Assembly (NCBI GenBank): GCA_964424035.1
Contig: CAYRHB010000001.1
Coordinates: forward strand, 1 to 64,000
Direction: 5' to 3'
DNA from: Leptolinea sp964424035
GTDB lineage: Bacteria > Chloroflexota > Anaerolineae > Anaerolineales > Anaerolineaceae
Length of the DNA stretch: 64,000 bases
Under the pieces are notes generated by a model. That model had not been told where the DNA came from. It saw only the letters and a list, made by a program, of their open reading frames with translations, and made no database searches. The translations under genes were made by a program, and so were the position numbers. How positions within the stretch are numbered: the stretch's first letter is position 1; every line of letters begins with the position of its first letter. Below are positions 19,558 to 28,197 of this stretch, one piece after another.

Positions 19558-20159
19558 GCAGGTTTCTCCGCTTCGAAGATCCGCCAGATACTGTATTTCG
19601 ATTGGAGGAACATATACAATCCCAGCATATCCAATATTTGTCGTTTAATGCCCGTTGACTGTAATGTATCCAGATTCCCGGTTATCTCTCTGGATTGAAA
19701 ACCATGAGATTTCAACCAGTCCAACAGATCATTGGATGAGAAAACGTGATGATTAATTTCCCAATCACGTTTACGTTCTCTGCAATTTCGGTCGATCATT
19801 TGGAGGATGTCTTTGCGGTATGTAAAAATGGTCAACACACCACCCGGTTTGAGAACCCGGTAAGCTTCAGCAATTGTAATTTGTGGGTCGGGCATGTAAT
19901 CAAATGCACCCTGATTGAAAAGGATATCAAAGACATTATCTGCAAAAGGCAGCCCATCGGAGCTGCAATATAGATCAAGGTCGTTCCCTGTCTGGTAGAG
20001 CAGATTGGGGACGTCGCATCCTGTATACGTGCCTCCAAATTCCAATATATTGTCCCGATATAAGGCGCCTCCACAACCGGTTTCAAGGACAGAACAGCCA
20101 CATGTAACTTTTGAGGCAAGGTATTCAATAACAAAAGGATAGACAGTCCCTTTACCCAT
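19554..20159 (-). CDS. small class I SAM-dependent methyltransferase
   Basis: A 201-residue protein. Motif I is CSVLETGCGGALYRD, then FADNVFDILFNQGAFDYM and EAYRVLKPGGVLTIFTYRKD complete the Methyltransf_11 pattern. The short C-terminal part includes HHVFSSNDLLDWLKSHGF, a substrate-lid helix often seen in this family. It begins two bases after the FemAB-like gene and overlaps the propeller gene by four bases. The target is not visible; a sugar hydroxyl or carboxyl in the glycan is likely from context. Confidence 0.8.
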   Translation of the reverse strand: MGKGTVYPFVIEYLASKVTCGCSVLETGCGGALYRDNILEFGGTYTGCDVPNLLYQTGNDLDLYCSSDGLPFADNVFDILFNQGAFDYMPDPQITIAEAYRVLKPGGVLTIFTYRKDILQMIDRNCRERKRDWEINHHVFSSNDLLDWLKSHGFQSREITGNLDTLQSTGIKRQILDMLGLYMFLQSKYSIWRIFEAEKPA

Positions 20160-20161
20160 CT

Positions 20162-21244
20162 TTATTGCCCCATACTCTGCAATAAACCACGAAGGTGATG
20201 TATAACAGGCCGCCGGATAATCCGTCCACGATACAGGGGGAATAATTCCCCGCCAAAGCTCTTCTTAAAATCTGTCAACCCTTTACGTTTCCCGCCCGAT
20301 TCGCCCGGGAAGCCTTCGCCACTTTCATAGACTTCCATGCCATTGTTAATAGCCCATTGGATGGCCGTCCAGTGCAACAGGTTGTTCACCCCACAAGTAG
20401 CTTTTCCTTCGCCGGCGGCGGTCCAGCCGGATACCCCTTTTTTATAAACAGCTTCATTATCTGCTGCCAAAACCTTTCCATCCAGTTCGGCGAAAAAGAC
20501 AACCGCACGGTTGTTTGAGACAAAATTATTCCAGATTGCCTCAAAGTAGGTATAGGGATGCGGTTTTACATTGGTGCGATGGTATGTCTGGCAATGTAAT
20601 TCGTAGTAAATATCAAGGTCGTCCAGGCTGGTTGCCTTTCGGATGGAATATCCTTTTTTTTCTGCTTTCCGGATATGCGTCCGGCAGTATCCTTCCATGT
20701 TGGACCAGATTATTTCTTTTGATTGGTGGAGGTCTATCAGATAGGTCTGGGATAGTGTATTCTCCAATCCGAGTTCGATCAGAGGATTCACACGAAGATT
20801 GTCCATGCTGCGAAGATATGGTGTGAGCGGTGAGATATACATGCGAATTTCTTCCGCCCGGTGATCTTCCGCAATTTTTTTAATAACTTCCATCGCCTTG
20901 TCAGCAACTTTTATCCTCTGCTTCTCTGAAAACTGTGGATGGCATGCAATTCCCCCCATCGATTCAATGTGACAATTTGGAAATATTTTCAGAAATGGCC
21001 TATCTATGCGGTGCAGAGGAATTGTTGCGACAATTTCACCGCTTTTTTCCTCATCGACCAGGGCGAAGCTTAAGTCATTTTTTCTCGGCCAGGTGGCAAT
21101 GGCATCCTGCATGTCATATGTATGGTACAACCAGGCGGAAGGAGATCTTTCGGCAAAAGTATCCCACACATGGGGGTCAATCCCGGTCCGCGGTTTAGTA
21201 ATTAGATTATCAAGAGCAAATTGAGGGGAGGGATTATCTTCCAT
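20162..21244 (-). CDS. FemAB/GNAT-like acyltransferase
   Basis: A 360-residue protein of the double-GNAT FemAB type, which transfers an aminoacyl or acyl group to an amino group, classically on peptidoglycan precursors. Visible parts are the N-terminal WLYHTYDMQDAIATW, a second domain with YCRTHIRKAEKKGYSIR and, near the end, FAELDGKVLAADNEAVYKKG and VYESGEGFPGESGGKRKGL FKKSFGGE. Standalone relatives occur in exopolysaccharide loci. First gene of the seven-gene minus-strand operon, with a -10 box only eight bases before its ATG and no ribosome binding site. Amino-sugar acylation is my inference. Confidence 0.7.
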   Translation of the reverse strand: MEDNPSPQFALDNLITKPRTGIDPHVWDTFAERSPSAWLYHTYDMQDAIATWPRKNDLSFALVDEEKSGEIVATIPLHRIDRPFLKIFPNCHIESMGGIACHPQFSEKQRIKVADKAMEVIKKIAEDHRAEEIRMYISPLTPYLRSMDNLRVNPLIELGLENTLSQTYLIDLHQSKEIIWSNMEGYCRTHIRKAEKKGYSIRKATSLDDLDIYYELHCQTYHRTNVKPHPYTYFEAIWNNFVSNNRAVVFFAELDGKVLAADNEAVYKKGVSGWTAAGEGKATCGVNNLLHWTAIQWAINNGMEVYESGEGFPGESGGKRKGLTDFKKSFGGELFPLYRGRIIRRPVIHHLRGLLQSMGQ

Positions 21245-21252
21245 TGGATGGT

Positions 21253-21281
21253 ATTATAAACGAACCATGAAATGCCTTCAG
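21253..21281 (-). promoter_or_regulatory. candidate promoter of the minus-strand operon
   Basis: On the minus strand CTGAAG (21276-21281) and TATAAT (21253-21258) are 17 bases apart; the -10 is perfect and the -35 is poor. The ATG of the FemAB-like gene starts eight bases after the -10, so a transcript from here would have a leader of one or two bases at most. It lies in the 53-base divergent gap between the two operons. Confidence 0.5.
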
Positions 21282-21297
21282 TGTTTGAAATGAGAAC

Positions 21298-22482
21298 ATG
21301 AAGGTGAAATTTTTCTATATTTGGGATTGTAACTTGTCTACAAAACTCCTCGTTATTCTCAATTACCCGGTTTCAGCTATTTTGAAAAAAGGCGAATACC
21401 CACCCGGATATTACAACCCCGGTGATGTTTTTGATGAGATCCACATTCTAATTACTGTTCCGGATACGGTCGATCTGGAAGCAATTCAATTCACAGGTGG
21501 CAAGGGTAGGGTATTTGTTCATGTCCTGCCCGCTCCAACAATCCGTCAATCTTTAGGGTGGCAACCTTTCTTGCTGAAGGATTGGGTCAGACGGTGTATC
21601 ACATTGGTCGCAGAAATTTCTCCCAATCTGGTTAGAGCACATAACAATTTTATCCAGGGATATCTCGCAGCGGAGATCAAGAGAGAATTGGGAATACCCT
21701 ATGTGGTTTCTCTTCACGGAGTATGGGACAAGGATGATCTGGTGACATTCTTACAAAAAATTATCCGGCTTTTCCGGAAGAAATTGGAAAGATATTCACT
21801 GGAAAATGCTGATGCTGTGATCGCAGTTTACAGCCCGGTCATGAGATACGCCAGGGAGTATGGCGCAAAAAATGTTCAGGTGATCTATAACGCTGTTGCA
21901 GCCAGGGATCTGCCGAAAAAAAATTCGTATAGCCTTTCATCTCCACCCAAACTCATTACCATCAATCGGATGAACCACGAAAAGAATCCAGAGAATATTT
22001 TACGGGCAGTTAAAGATATTGAATGCACGTATTATCTGGTTGGAGATGGTCCGTACAAACAGAGGTTGGTGAACCTGGTAAAAGAGTTGGATATTGAAAA
22101 TAAAGTGGAGTTCATCCAATCGATGCCCAACAACGAACTACTGGAAATGTTAGCCGGGTGCGACATTCTGGTATCTCATTGTGATTACTGGGGGATATCC
22201 AAATCTCTAATCGAGAGTGCATTGCTGGGTCTACCGATCGTCATCAACCGTCATCCGGTGGAACCGATTGCTGATTTGGATGGAGGTTGGGTTTCTTTAT
22301 GTGATAATACCCCGCAGAGTTACAGAGATGCGATCCAATCTTTGTTAATGGATGGTACAGAGCGGGAACAGTTAGGATTAAATGCCTTTACACATGCTCA
22401 GAACAGCTTCGATCCAGTTCGATTGAAGGGAAAAACCGGTACGATATATCGTAAATTGATGATCAAACCGAAAGCAGAATGA
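21298..22482 (+). CDS. glycosyltransferase, GT4-like
   Basis: A 394-residue GT-B protein. The first half ends around PYVVSLHGVWDKDD, the typical loop near the domain boundary, and ADAVIAVYSPVMRYA. The second half has PPKLITINRMNHEKNP and YYLVGDGPYKQRL, then the donor-site helix SKSLIESALLGLPIVI. The first glutamate of the E-x7-E signature is replaced by tryptophan (WGISKSLIE), which occurs in some GT4 members but makes the donor site unusual. First gene of the plus-strand unit that includes wecB. Confidence 0.75.
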   Translation: MKVKFFYIWDCNLSTKLLVILNYPVSAILKKGEYPPGYYNPGDVFDEIHILITVPDTVDLEAIQFTGGKGRVFVHVLPAPTIRQSLGWQPFLLKDWVRRCITLVAEISPNLVRAHNNFIQGYLAAEIKRELGIPYVVSLHGVWDKDDLVTFLQKIIRLFRKKLERYSLENADAVIAVYSPVMRYAREYGAKNVQVIYNAVAARDLPKKNSYSLSSPPKLITINRMNHEKNPENILRAVKDIECTYYLVGDGPYKQRLVNLVKELDIENKVEFIQSMPNNELLEMLAGCDILVSHCDYWGISKSLIESALLGLPIVINRHPVEPIADLDGGWVSLCDNTPQSYRDAIQSLLMDGTEREQLGLNAFTHAQNSFDPVRLKGKTGTIYRKLMIKPKAE

Positions 22483-22525
22483 GGTTAATTTATAATTAGA
22501 GAATTACATAAATCAGAGATAGGGA

Positions 22526-23623
22526 ATGAAAATAATAAGCATAGTTGGGGCAAGACCTCAATTTATTAAAGCCGCGCCGGTTGGCCAGGAATTGACAAAA
22601 CGAGGGCATGATAATGTCCTCGTCCATACAGGGCAGCATTACGATTATAAATTATCCAGAGTATTCTTCGATGAATTGAATATACCGGCTCCGGATCACA
22701 ACCTGGAGGTTGGTGCAAATAAACCGATCTTACAGATGGCTGCAATGATGAAGGAACTTGCTCCAATTGTGGAACTGGAAAAACCTTCCTGTGCCATTCT
22801 GTACGGTGATACCAATTCAACCCTGGCAGCTGCCATTACATTATTAAAAATCGGGATTCCCATAATCCATATTGAAGGCGGAGAGCGGAATTTTACACTC
22901 GATATGAAGATGGTCCAACCCTCGTCGATCCCCGAGGAAGCCAATCGGGTGCTGGTAGACCATGTCAGCGAGATGATTTTCTGCGCATCCAAACGCGCGG
23001 TAGTAAATCTGGAAAACGAGGGTGTATCCCGTAATGTTCATTGGGTTGGTGACGTGATGCTGGATACGTTCTCACAGATGAGCCGGATGGCGGAAGCGAG
23101 ATCCAGCATAATCAAGGATCTGGATCTACAGAAAGACGATTATTCGCTTGCAACAGTTCACCGGGCGATCAACACCGATAATCCCGACCGGCTTCGTGAA
23201 ATTATTTACGGCTTATGTCAGAGCAACCAACCGGTCATTTTCCCAATTCATCCACGGACCCGGAAAGTGATTACAGAGAACCGGTTGGATGACGAAATCA
23301 AAGCCAATTCCAACTTGAAGATCATTGACCCGGTGGGATATTTTGACATGTTGGAGCTGGAAAAGAATGCACGGATAATTGTGACTGATTCTGGCGGCGT
23401 AACACGCGAAGCTTTCTTCGCCGGGGTTCCCAGTATTATTATTGACGATACTACCGCCTGGATCGATCTGGTACAGGCTGGATGGAGTCAACTGGTAGGA
23501 GCCGACGCAGAAAGGATCGGCGCAGGGTTGAACTCTGCGGATAGACCTAAGAACCATGATCCTTTGCTGGGAGATGGAACTGCTAGCGAGAAGATCATTG
23601 GTTATATTAATGAGCAGTTTTAA
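22526..23623 (+). CDS. wecB: UDP-N-acetylglucosamine 2-epimerase (non-hydrolysing)
   Basis: A 365-residue cytoplasmic enzyme interconverting UDP-GlcNAc and UDP-ManNAc, or the equivalent 2-epimerisation of a modified UDP-sugar. The N-terminus is SIVGARPQFIKAAP, then HTGQHYD, GDTNSTLAA, IHIEGGER, EEANRVLVDH and VTDSGGVTREA, all in family order and at family length. Start ATG 22526 has a GGGA site. A Gfo/Idh oxidoreductase and aminotransferase are encoded 3.5 kb downstream, so this could instead act like WbpI on a 2,3-diamino sugar. Both are consistent with the sequence. Confidence 0.9.
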   Translation: MKIISIVGARPQFIKAAPVGQELTKRGHDNVLVHTGQHYDYKLSRVFFDELNIPAPDHNLEVGANKPILQMAAMMKELAPIVELEKPSCAILYGDTNSTLAAAITLLKIGIPIIHIEGGERNFTLDMKMVQPSSIPEEANRVLVDHVSEMIFCASKRAVVNLENEGVSRNVHWVGDVMLDTFSQMSRMAEARSSIIKDLDLQKDDYSLATVHRAINTDNPDRLREIIYGLCQSNQPVIFPIHPRTRKVITENRLDDEIKANSNLKIIDPVGYFDMLELEKNARIIVTDSGGVTREAFFAGVPSIIIDDTTAWIDLVQAGWSQLVGADAERIGAGLNSADRPKNHDPLLGDGTASEKIIGYINEQF

Positions 23624-23695
23624 TTTCTTTTGCAGAAATGGAATGAGATTGAGCAATAAGCGTATGGAAATCTGATTGAGACTGGCTGAGATCTG

Positions 23696-24712
23696 ATGAA
23701 ACATCGCTCTTTTGAATTTAAACGTCCCAATCTTAAGCCATTTCTTTATGTTCTCTGGATTATTTTTTTTACGTTCTTTGTTCTTGAAAGCATTCTTCAT
23801 GTATCCTGGATAGTCCCGCTGTTTCCAGCTCCATCTCCCGGATTGTCGTATGCTTTTCCAGAGGTAGGGCTTAAATATCAGCGCTATTTTTCGAATACAC
23901 AAATCAATTGTCTTTTTTTTGGAAGCTCGATGGTAGATCAGGCGTTGGATCCAGAAATTATCGAGGGTATTATCAATTCTGACAAAGCCGAAAAAATCCG
24001 TTGTTTCAACTTTGGGCTTTCAGGTGCGATGACTGAAAATTCCAGTGACATTTTAATCGAATTAGTTGATAGGCAAAAACTCGATTTGATCGTATTTGGC
24101 CTGTCACCGATTGAATTTGACGCGGCAGTAAAAAAATCCAGATCAATGACATCCTTGCCTGTGTTTAATAAATCAAACCGTGATTTATTAGAAAAATTCT
24201 TTTTTTCAACATTTCGTCTTCCCTGGTTTTATTATGGATTTATAAATAGAAAAGACAAAGATTTCATAAATACACAAAAGTTATACGATTCGTGTCTTGA
24301 TTCCCAAGGTTACTGTCGTCTTGATCATAAGAAGCAGTTTATTCTCGATCCAGAGAGATTCTATTTGCATGATTTTTATCCTAATCAGACAGATTTAGAA
24401 TCTCTGCAACAGGTAGTTTCTCTTCTAAAAGAAAAAAAAATACCCATTGTTTTTGTCGAAATGCCGGTAAAACCTTCCTATTTCCCTGTTCTTATCGAAG
24501 GAGGGGAATCAATGTATGAACAGAGGTTTATTGAACCTATTGAGACTTTTATTAAAACCAATGACCTTCCCTTCTTGCGTACTCAAAAAAAGGCAGCAAT
24601 TATGTTTGATGATTCATGCTGGCGAAATGAGAATCATTTAAATCAGGAAGGGGCGAGAATCTTATCTGAATATATTGCCAACCAGATTGTTGTCGAGGGT
24701 ATTGGCAATTGA
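23696..24712 (+). CDS. SGNH-hydrolase-like partner of the MBOAT acyltransferase
   Basis: A 338-residue protein with an N-terminal membrane helix (about residues 17-37, FLYVLWIIFFTFFVLESIL) and an outer domain. CLFFGSSMVDQAL supplies a serine motif like DltD or AlgX-family enzymes, and FNFGLSGAM looks like the oxyanion block. Near the C-terminus RNENHLNQEGA gives the histidine, but the position three residues before it is Asn where SGNH enzymes usually have Asp. It overlaps the MBOAT gene by four bases, the normal partner in O-acylation of surface glycans. The region is visibly AT-rich compared with its surroundings. Confidence 0.65.
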   Translation: MKHRSFEFKRPNLKPFLYVLWIIFFTFFVLESILHVSWIVPLFPAPSPGLSYAFPEVGLKYQRYFSNTQINCLFFGSSMVDQALDPEIIEGIINSDKAEKIRCFNFGLSGAMTENSSDILIELVDRQKLDLIVFGLSPIEFDAAVKKSRSMTSLPVFNKSNRDLLEKFFFSTFRLPWFYYGFINRKDKDFINTQKLYDSCLDSQGYCRLDHKKQFILDPERFYLHDFYPNQTDLESLQQVVSLLKEKKIPIVFVEMPVKPSYFPVLIEGGESMYEQRFIEPIETFIKTNDLPFLRTQKKAAIMFDDSCWRNENHLNQEGARILSEYIANQIVVEGIGN

Positions 24713-26108
24713 CAATTCTTTCCTTTCAATTTGCCCTTTTTGTTCTTGTATCGGTTGTAATTTTTCATATTCTTCCGGCGTTTTGGAAATACAGGTGGTT
24801 GTGTTTTATTTCTTTTCTTTTTTTTATATTTTTTGATATTCGCTTCACATTGGTTTTTCTAACTCTTTTGTTGTTAAATTATCTCTTAGCCTTTCTGGGA
24901 ATGAAAAAAGAGAAGGATGCTTACTTTACCATAGCAATATGGGCAAATATTCTGTCATTTTGTCTAATAAAGTGGCTTACAAGTCCATATTTTGCATTTT
25001 GGGGATTACCTATAGAAAAATTACTGCTTCCAGTTGGTTTTTCATTCTATATTCTTCAATTAATAAGTTTTCAGTCTGATCTAAGATCAAAACATATACA
25101 AGCCCTTCCCTCTTTTATTTCTGTTGCTTTATATCTTACTTATTTCCCAAAACTACTATCTGGTCCAATTGAAAAACCAACTATCTTTTTTAAACGATTA
25201 GACGAACCTTTACTTTTGACAAATGATGTCATGGAAAGATCATTAAGTTTGATTTTAAATGGATTGATTAGAAAGATAGTTATTGCAGATATGCTTCGTG
25301 TTTTAGTCCCTCCAATTGCCGGGGAGGGAATAGTAACTACCTGGATTTCGGTTTTTTCATACGGATTACTAATTTATAATGATTTTCTTGGATATACGAA
25401 CATTGTTCGTGGTGTTAGCTTGCTCTTTGGGTTGGAATTGTCTCAGAATTTTCAGTCTCCATACCTTGCCAGAAATTTTTCAGAGTTCTGGTCTAAATGG
25501 CATATCAGCCTAACCGCCTGGCTTCGGGAATTTGTCTATTTCCCTTTAAGTCGTAAATTTGTCCGTAAAAAATCCAAAGCAGGTTCTGTTTTAAACTACT
25601 TTTTTCCTCCCATAGTTACAATGCTAGTTAGTGGTTTTTGGCATGGTGCAACGCTAGGAATGCTAGTATGGGGTGGATTTCATGGATTATTGCTTGTTCT
25701 TGAGCATATCATTTATCAAATATTCCCAAGAATCAAACCCATAAATCTAAAATTTTGCGAACAAAATATTAGTCGAATAATTACTTTTTTGATGGTTACT
25801 ATAATTTGGGTGCCATTTTTTTCGAATGGGTTTAATCAATCCATAAGAATATTTCGAACCCTTTTCTTGTATCCTGAAATGTTTGGACAAGTAAATCCGA
25901 TATTGCCTTTGATTTTGATCATTTTTTCTTTTATTCTTGATATATTTTGGCAACTTTCTAAAGATGAACTATGGTGGACATCATTATCAATACCGAAGAG
26001 ATCCGTTTTGATTGTGATTGCTCTATTTTTTATTACATCCTCAGTCCTATACCAATTCNNNNNNNNNNCCAAGAACCCGCAACAACATTTATATATCAAG
26101 GATTTTAA
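24709..26108 (+). CDS. MBOAT membrane O-acyltransferase (interrupted by assembly gap)
   Basis: A DltB/AlgI-type acyltransferase that would move an acyl group, usually acetyl, across the membrane for transfer to a glycan. Family marks are FLGYTNIVRG, NFQSPYLARNFSEFWSKWH with ISLTAWLREFVYFPLSR, and the invariant histidine H312 in GFWHGATLG. Start is TTG 24709 overlapping the SGNH stop. The 10-N gap follows residue 450. After it, the frame beginning at 26070 reads QEPATTFIYQGF and stops at TAA 26106-26108, the canonical MBOAT ending, so I place the end there. The other frame, stopping at 26124, lacks it. Confidence 0.85.
26059..26068. other. assembly gap (10 N) inside the MBOAT gene
   Basis: Ten N lie in the last codons of the acyltransferase gene. 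To join the left frame to the conserved ending on the right, the true gap length must leave a remainder of two when divided by three, which ten does not. The run is therefore a placeholder, and probably hides only a few codons. Confidence 0.9.
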
Positions 26109-26168
26109 CATTCAAGAAATTTAGAAATAGAAGAATGGTGAAATAACGAGCTCACAATATGAGGAATT

Positions 26169-26999
26169 ATGAAAACTAAAGATTATTTTTCAATCGCTTT
26201 CTTTTTTCTAGGTGTCTTTCTTATCGGGAACAATATCTGGGGTTCATTTGTTTCCTTACGAAATCCGGATATCTACACCGAAACAAATACAGGCTTTGTA
26301 AATGACATCACACTTACTGAAAAAGAGCTAAATTCCATCATAAATTCCGATTCAAGTAATCCGAAAGAATATGTCACCAGAGTCAATGAAGCAGTCTTTA
26401 ATGGTATTGCAGATTATTGGGCGGTGGAAGGAGCCGAAAAATATAACCTGCGAATACCGTTCCGCGAAAATTACATTTTATATTTGAGCAGCTATATTTG
26501 GCCGGAAAAATTCAACCGTTATGAATTTGCTGATTATTGTAAAGCCATTGAGCGCGGAGTTGGGATGTGTTCACAGCATGCAATCATCCTGAGTGAGGTC
26601 TTATACGAAAAAGGGATTAAGTCCAAGATTATCAGCCTATTTGGTCATGTTATTTCAACCGCTCAAGTGAATGCAACAGATGATGAGTGGTGGGTATTGG
26701 ATCCACTCTATGGTGTCGTTGTACCTTTTAGCATTGAAAAAATCGAACAAGACCCAAACATAATCACGTCGTATTATGCTGACAAGGGATACGACAGAAA
26801 ATCGATTGAAGCTGTGCGAGCACATTATGAGGATGGTGTGATCTCAATCTCCAAAGGTTATGGGATGGGTGATTTCAATCGCTTAACAGCCATATATGAG
26901 AAAATCTCATATGTCATGATCTGGATCATTCCAATGTTGTTGATGATGCCTGTACTCATCCATATGTATCAGTGGCGTGGAGCAAAAAGATTGAAGTAA
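26169..26999 (+). CDS. membrane-anchored transglutaminase-like protein
   Basis: A 276-residue protein with a membrane helix at each end (about 8-26 and 248-268). The middle carries the catalytic triad of the transglutaminase/protease-like superfamily: C134 in GVGMCSQHA, H160 in LFGHV and D178 in WVLDPLYG. Such domains act as peptidases or cross-linkers outside the cell, or bind glycan-modified peptides. It has a GAGGA ribosome binding site and follows the acylation pair within the AT-rich segment, suggesting a shared module. The family does not tell us the substrate. Confidence 0.7.
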   Translation: MKTKDYFSIAFFFLGVFLIGNNIWGSFVSLRNPDIYTETNTGFVNDITLTEKELNSIINSDSSNPKEYVTRVNEAVFNGIADYWAVEGAEKYNLRIPFRENYILYLSSYIWPEKFNRYEFADYCKAIERGVGMCSQHAIILSEVLYEKGIKSKIISLFGHVISTAQVNATDDEWWVLDPLYGVVVPFSIEKIEQDPNIITSYYADKGYDRKSIEAVRAHYEDGVISISKGYGMGDFNRLTAIYEKISYVMIWIIPMLLMMPVLIHMYQWRGAKRLK

Positions 27000-27167
27000 T
27001 CTGAATTTCTTTCGTCTGACAGGGTAGATGCTCTTCTGAGCACTGTATAAAAGGCGTATTAATGTGCATGGTTATATAATTATTGCTGAAAAATATAACT
27101 CTCAGATTCCCGGATAGTGTGAAGAAAAAGGCATTACCCGGGTATTCCATTCTATCAATCGGAGAAG

Positions 27168-28181
27168 ATGATGATTAACATTGGTGTGATCGGTTATGGA
27201 TATTGGGGCCCGAACCTGGTTCGCAACTTTTATGAAACCAAAGACGCACGGGTGACGATGGTTAGCGACAGGAAAGCTGAGCGATTGAATCTAGTCCGGT
27301 CGCGTTATCCAACAGTTAATGTGACAGAAGATCCAAACCAATTGGTCAATTCGCCGGAAGTGGATGCCGTTGTTATTTCAACTCCGGTTTCCACGCATTT
27401 TGAATTAGCCATGCAGGCTATAAAAGCCGGGAAGCATGTGCTTGTGGAAAAACCCATGACCCATACTGTGGCGGAAGGAGAACAGTTGCTGGAAGCGGCT
27501 CAAAAAGCAAACAAAACCTTGATGGTCGACCACACATTCATTTATACGCCAGCCGTTATCAAGATAAAAGAACTGGTAACCAGTGGTGCCATGGGGCAGC
27601 TCATGTACTACGATTCGGTACGGGTGAACCTAGGTCTATTCCAGCATGATGTAAATGTGCTGTGGGACCTGGCAGTACATGATCTATCCATAATGGATTT
27701 CATTCTGGGTGAACAACCATCCGCGGTTTCAGCTACCGGTGTTGCGCATTTGAACGGGCAGCCTGAGGATGTGGCATACATCACCTGCTATCTGCAAAAC
27801 AAGCTGATTGCCCATTTCCATGTCAATTGGATGGCTCCGGTTAAAGTCCGCCGGGCATTGATCGGTGGTGACAGGCAGATGATCGTATATGATGATATTG
27901 AGCCCAGTGAAAAGATCAAGATCTATGATAAAGGTGTCAGTCTGACTGGTGGGGCAGAAGGCGTATATCAGATGTTGGTCAGTTACCGGAGTGGCGATAT
28001 GTGGGCGCCTCATCTGGCGACAACCGAAGCATTGAAAACAGAAGCTGCCCATTTTGTTGACTGTGTTTTGAATGGTACAAAACCGCAAACCGATGGAGAA
28101 ATGGGATTGCGCGTGGTAAAAATCCTTGAGGCGGCAGACCAATCCATGGCAAACCGTGGACAGCCTGTACATATTAATTGA
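27168..28181 (+). CDS. Gfo/Idh/MocA-family sugar dehydrogenase
   Basis: A 337-residue NAD(P)-dependent oxidoreductase. The N-terminal Rossmann motif is GVIGYGYWGPNL, the catalytic lysine lies in LVEKPMTHT, and the C-terminal domain has WDLAVHDLSIMDFILG, a pattern shared with WlbA/WbpB. These oxidise C3 of UDP-GlcNAc or its uronate before transamination. The aminotransferase follows 16 bases later, so a pair making a 3-amino sugar is the likely function; GnnA/GnnB is another example. ATG at 27168 or 27171, behind GGAGAAG. Confidence 0.8.
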   Translation: MMINIGVIGYGYWGPNLVRNFYETKDARVTMVSDRKAERLNLVRSRYPTVNVTEDPNQLVNSPEVDAVVISTPVSTHFELAMQAIKAGKHVLVEKPMTHTVAEGEQLLEAAQKANKTLMVDHTFIYTPAVIKIKELVTSGAMGQLMYYDSVRVNLGLFQHDVNVLWDLAVHDLSIMDFILGEQPSAVSATGVAHLNGQPEDVAYITCYLQNKLIAHFHVNWMAPVKVRRALIGGDRQMIVYDDIEPSEKIKIYDKGVSLTGGAEGVYQMLVSYRSGDMWAPHLATTEALKTEAAHFVDCVLNGTKPQTDGEMGLRVVKILEAADQSMANRGQPVHIN

Positions 28182-28197
28182 TACCTGGAGACTATTG

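Noticed and set aside
26109..26124. MBOAT gene ending at 26124
   Set aside because: This end comes from counting ten Ns as real bases; the conserved family ending is in the other frame and stops at 26108.
27029..27042. Hairpin TGCTC-TTCT-GAGCA as a terminator after the transglutaminase-like gene
   Set aside because: The stem is only five base pairs and no T-run follows, so it cannot be supported as a terminator.
27075..27080. TATAAT before the sugar dehydrogenase as a promoter
   Set aside because: No matching -35 box lies 16-18 bases upstream, and such AT-rich stretches give this hexamer by chance.
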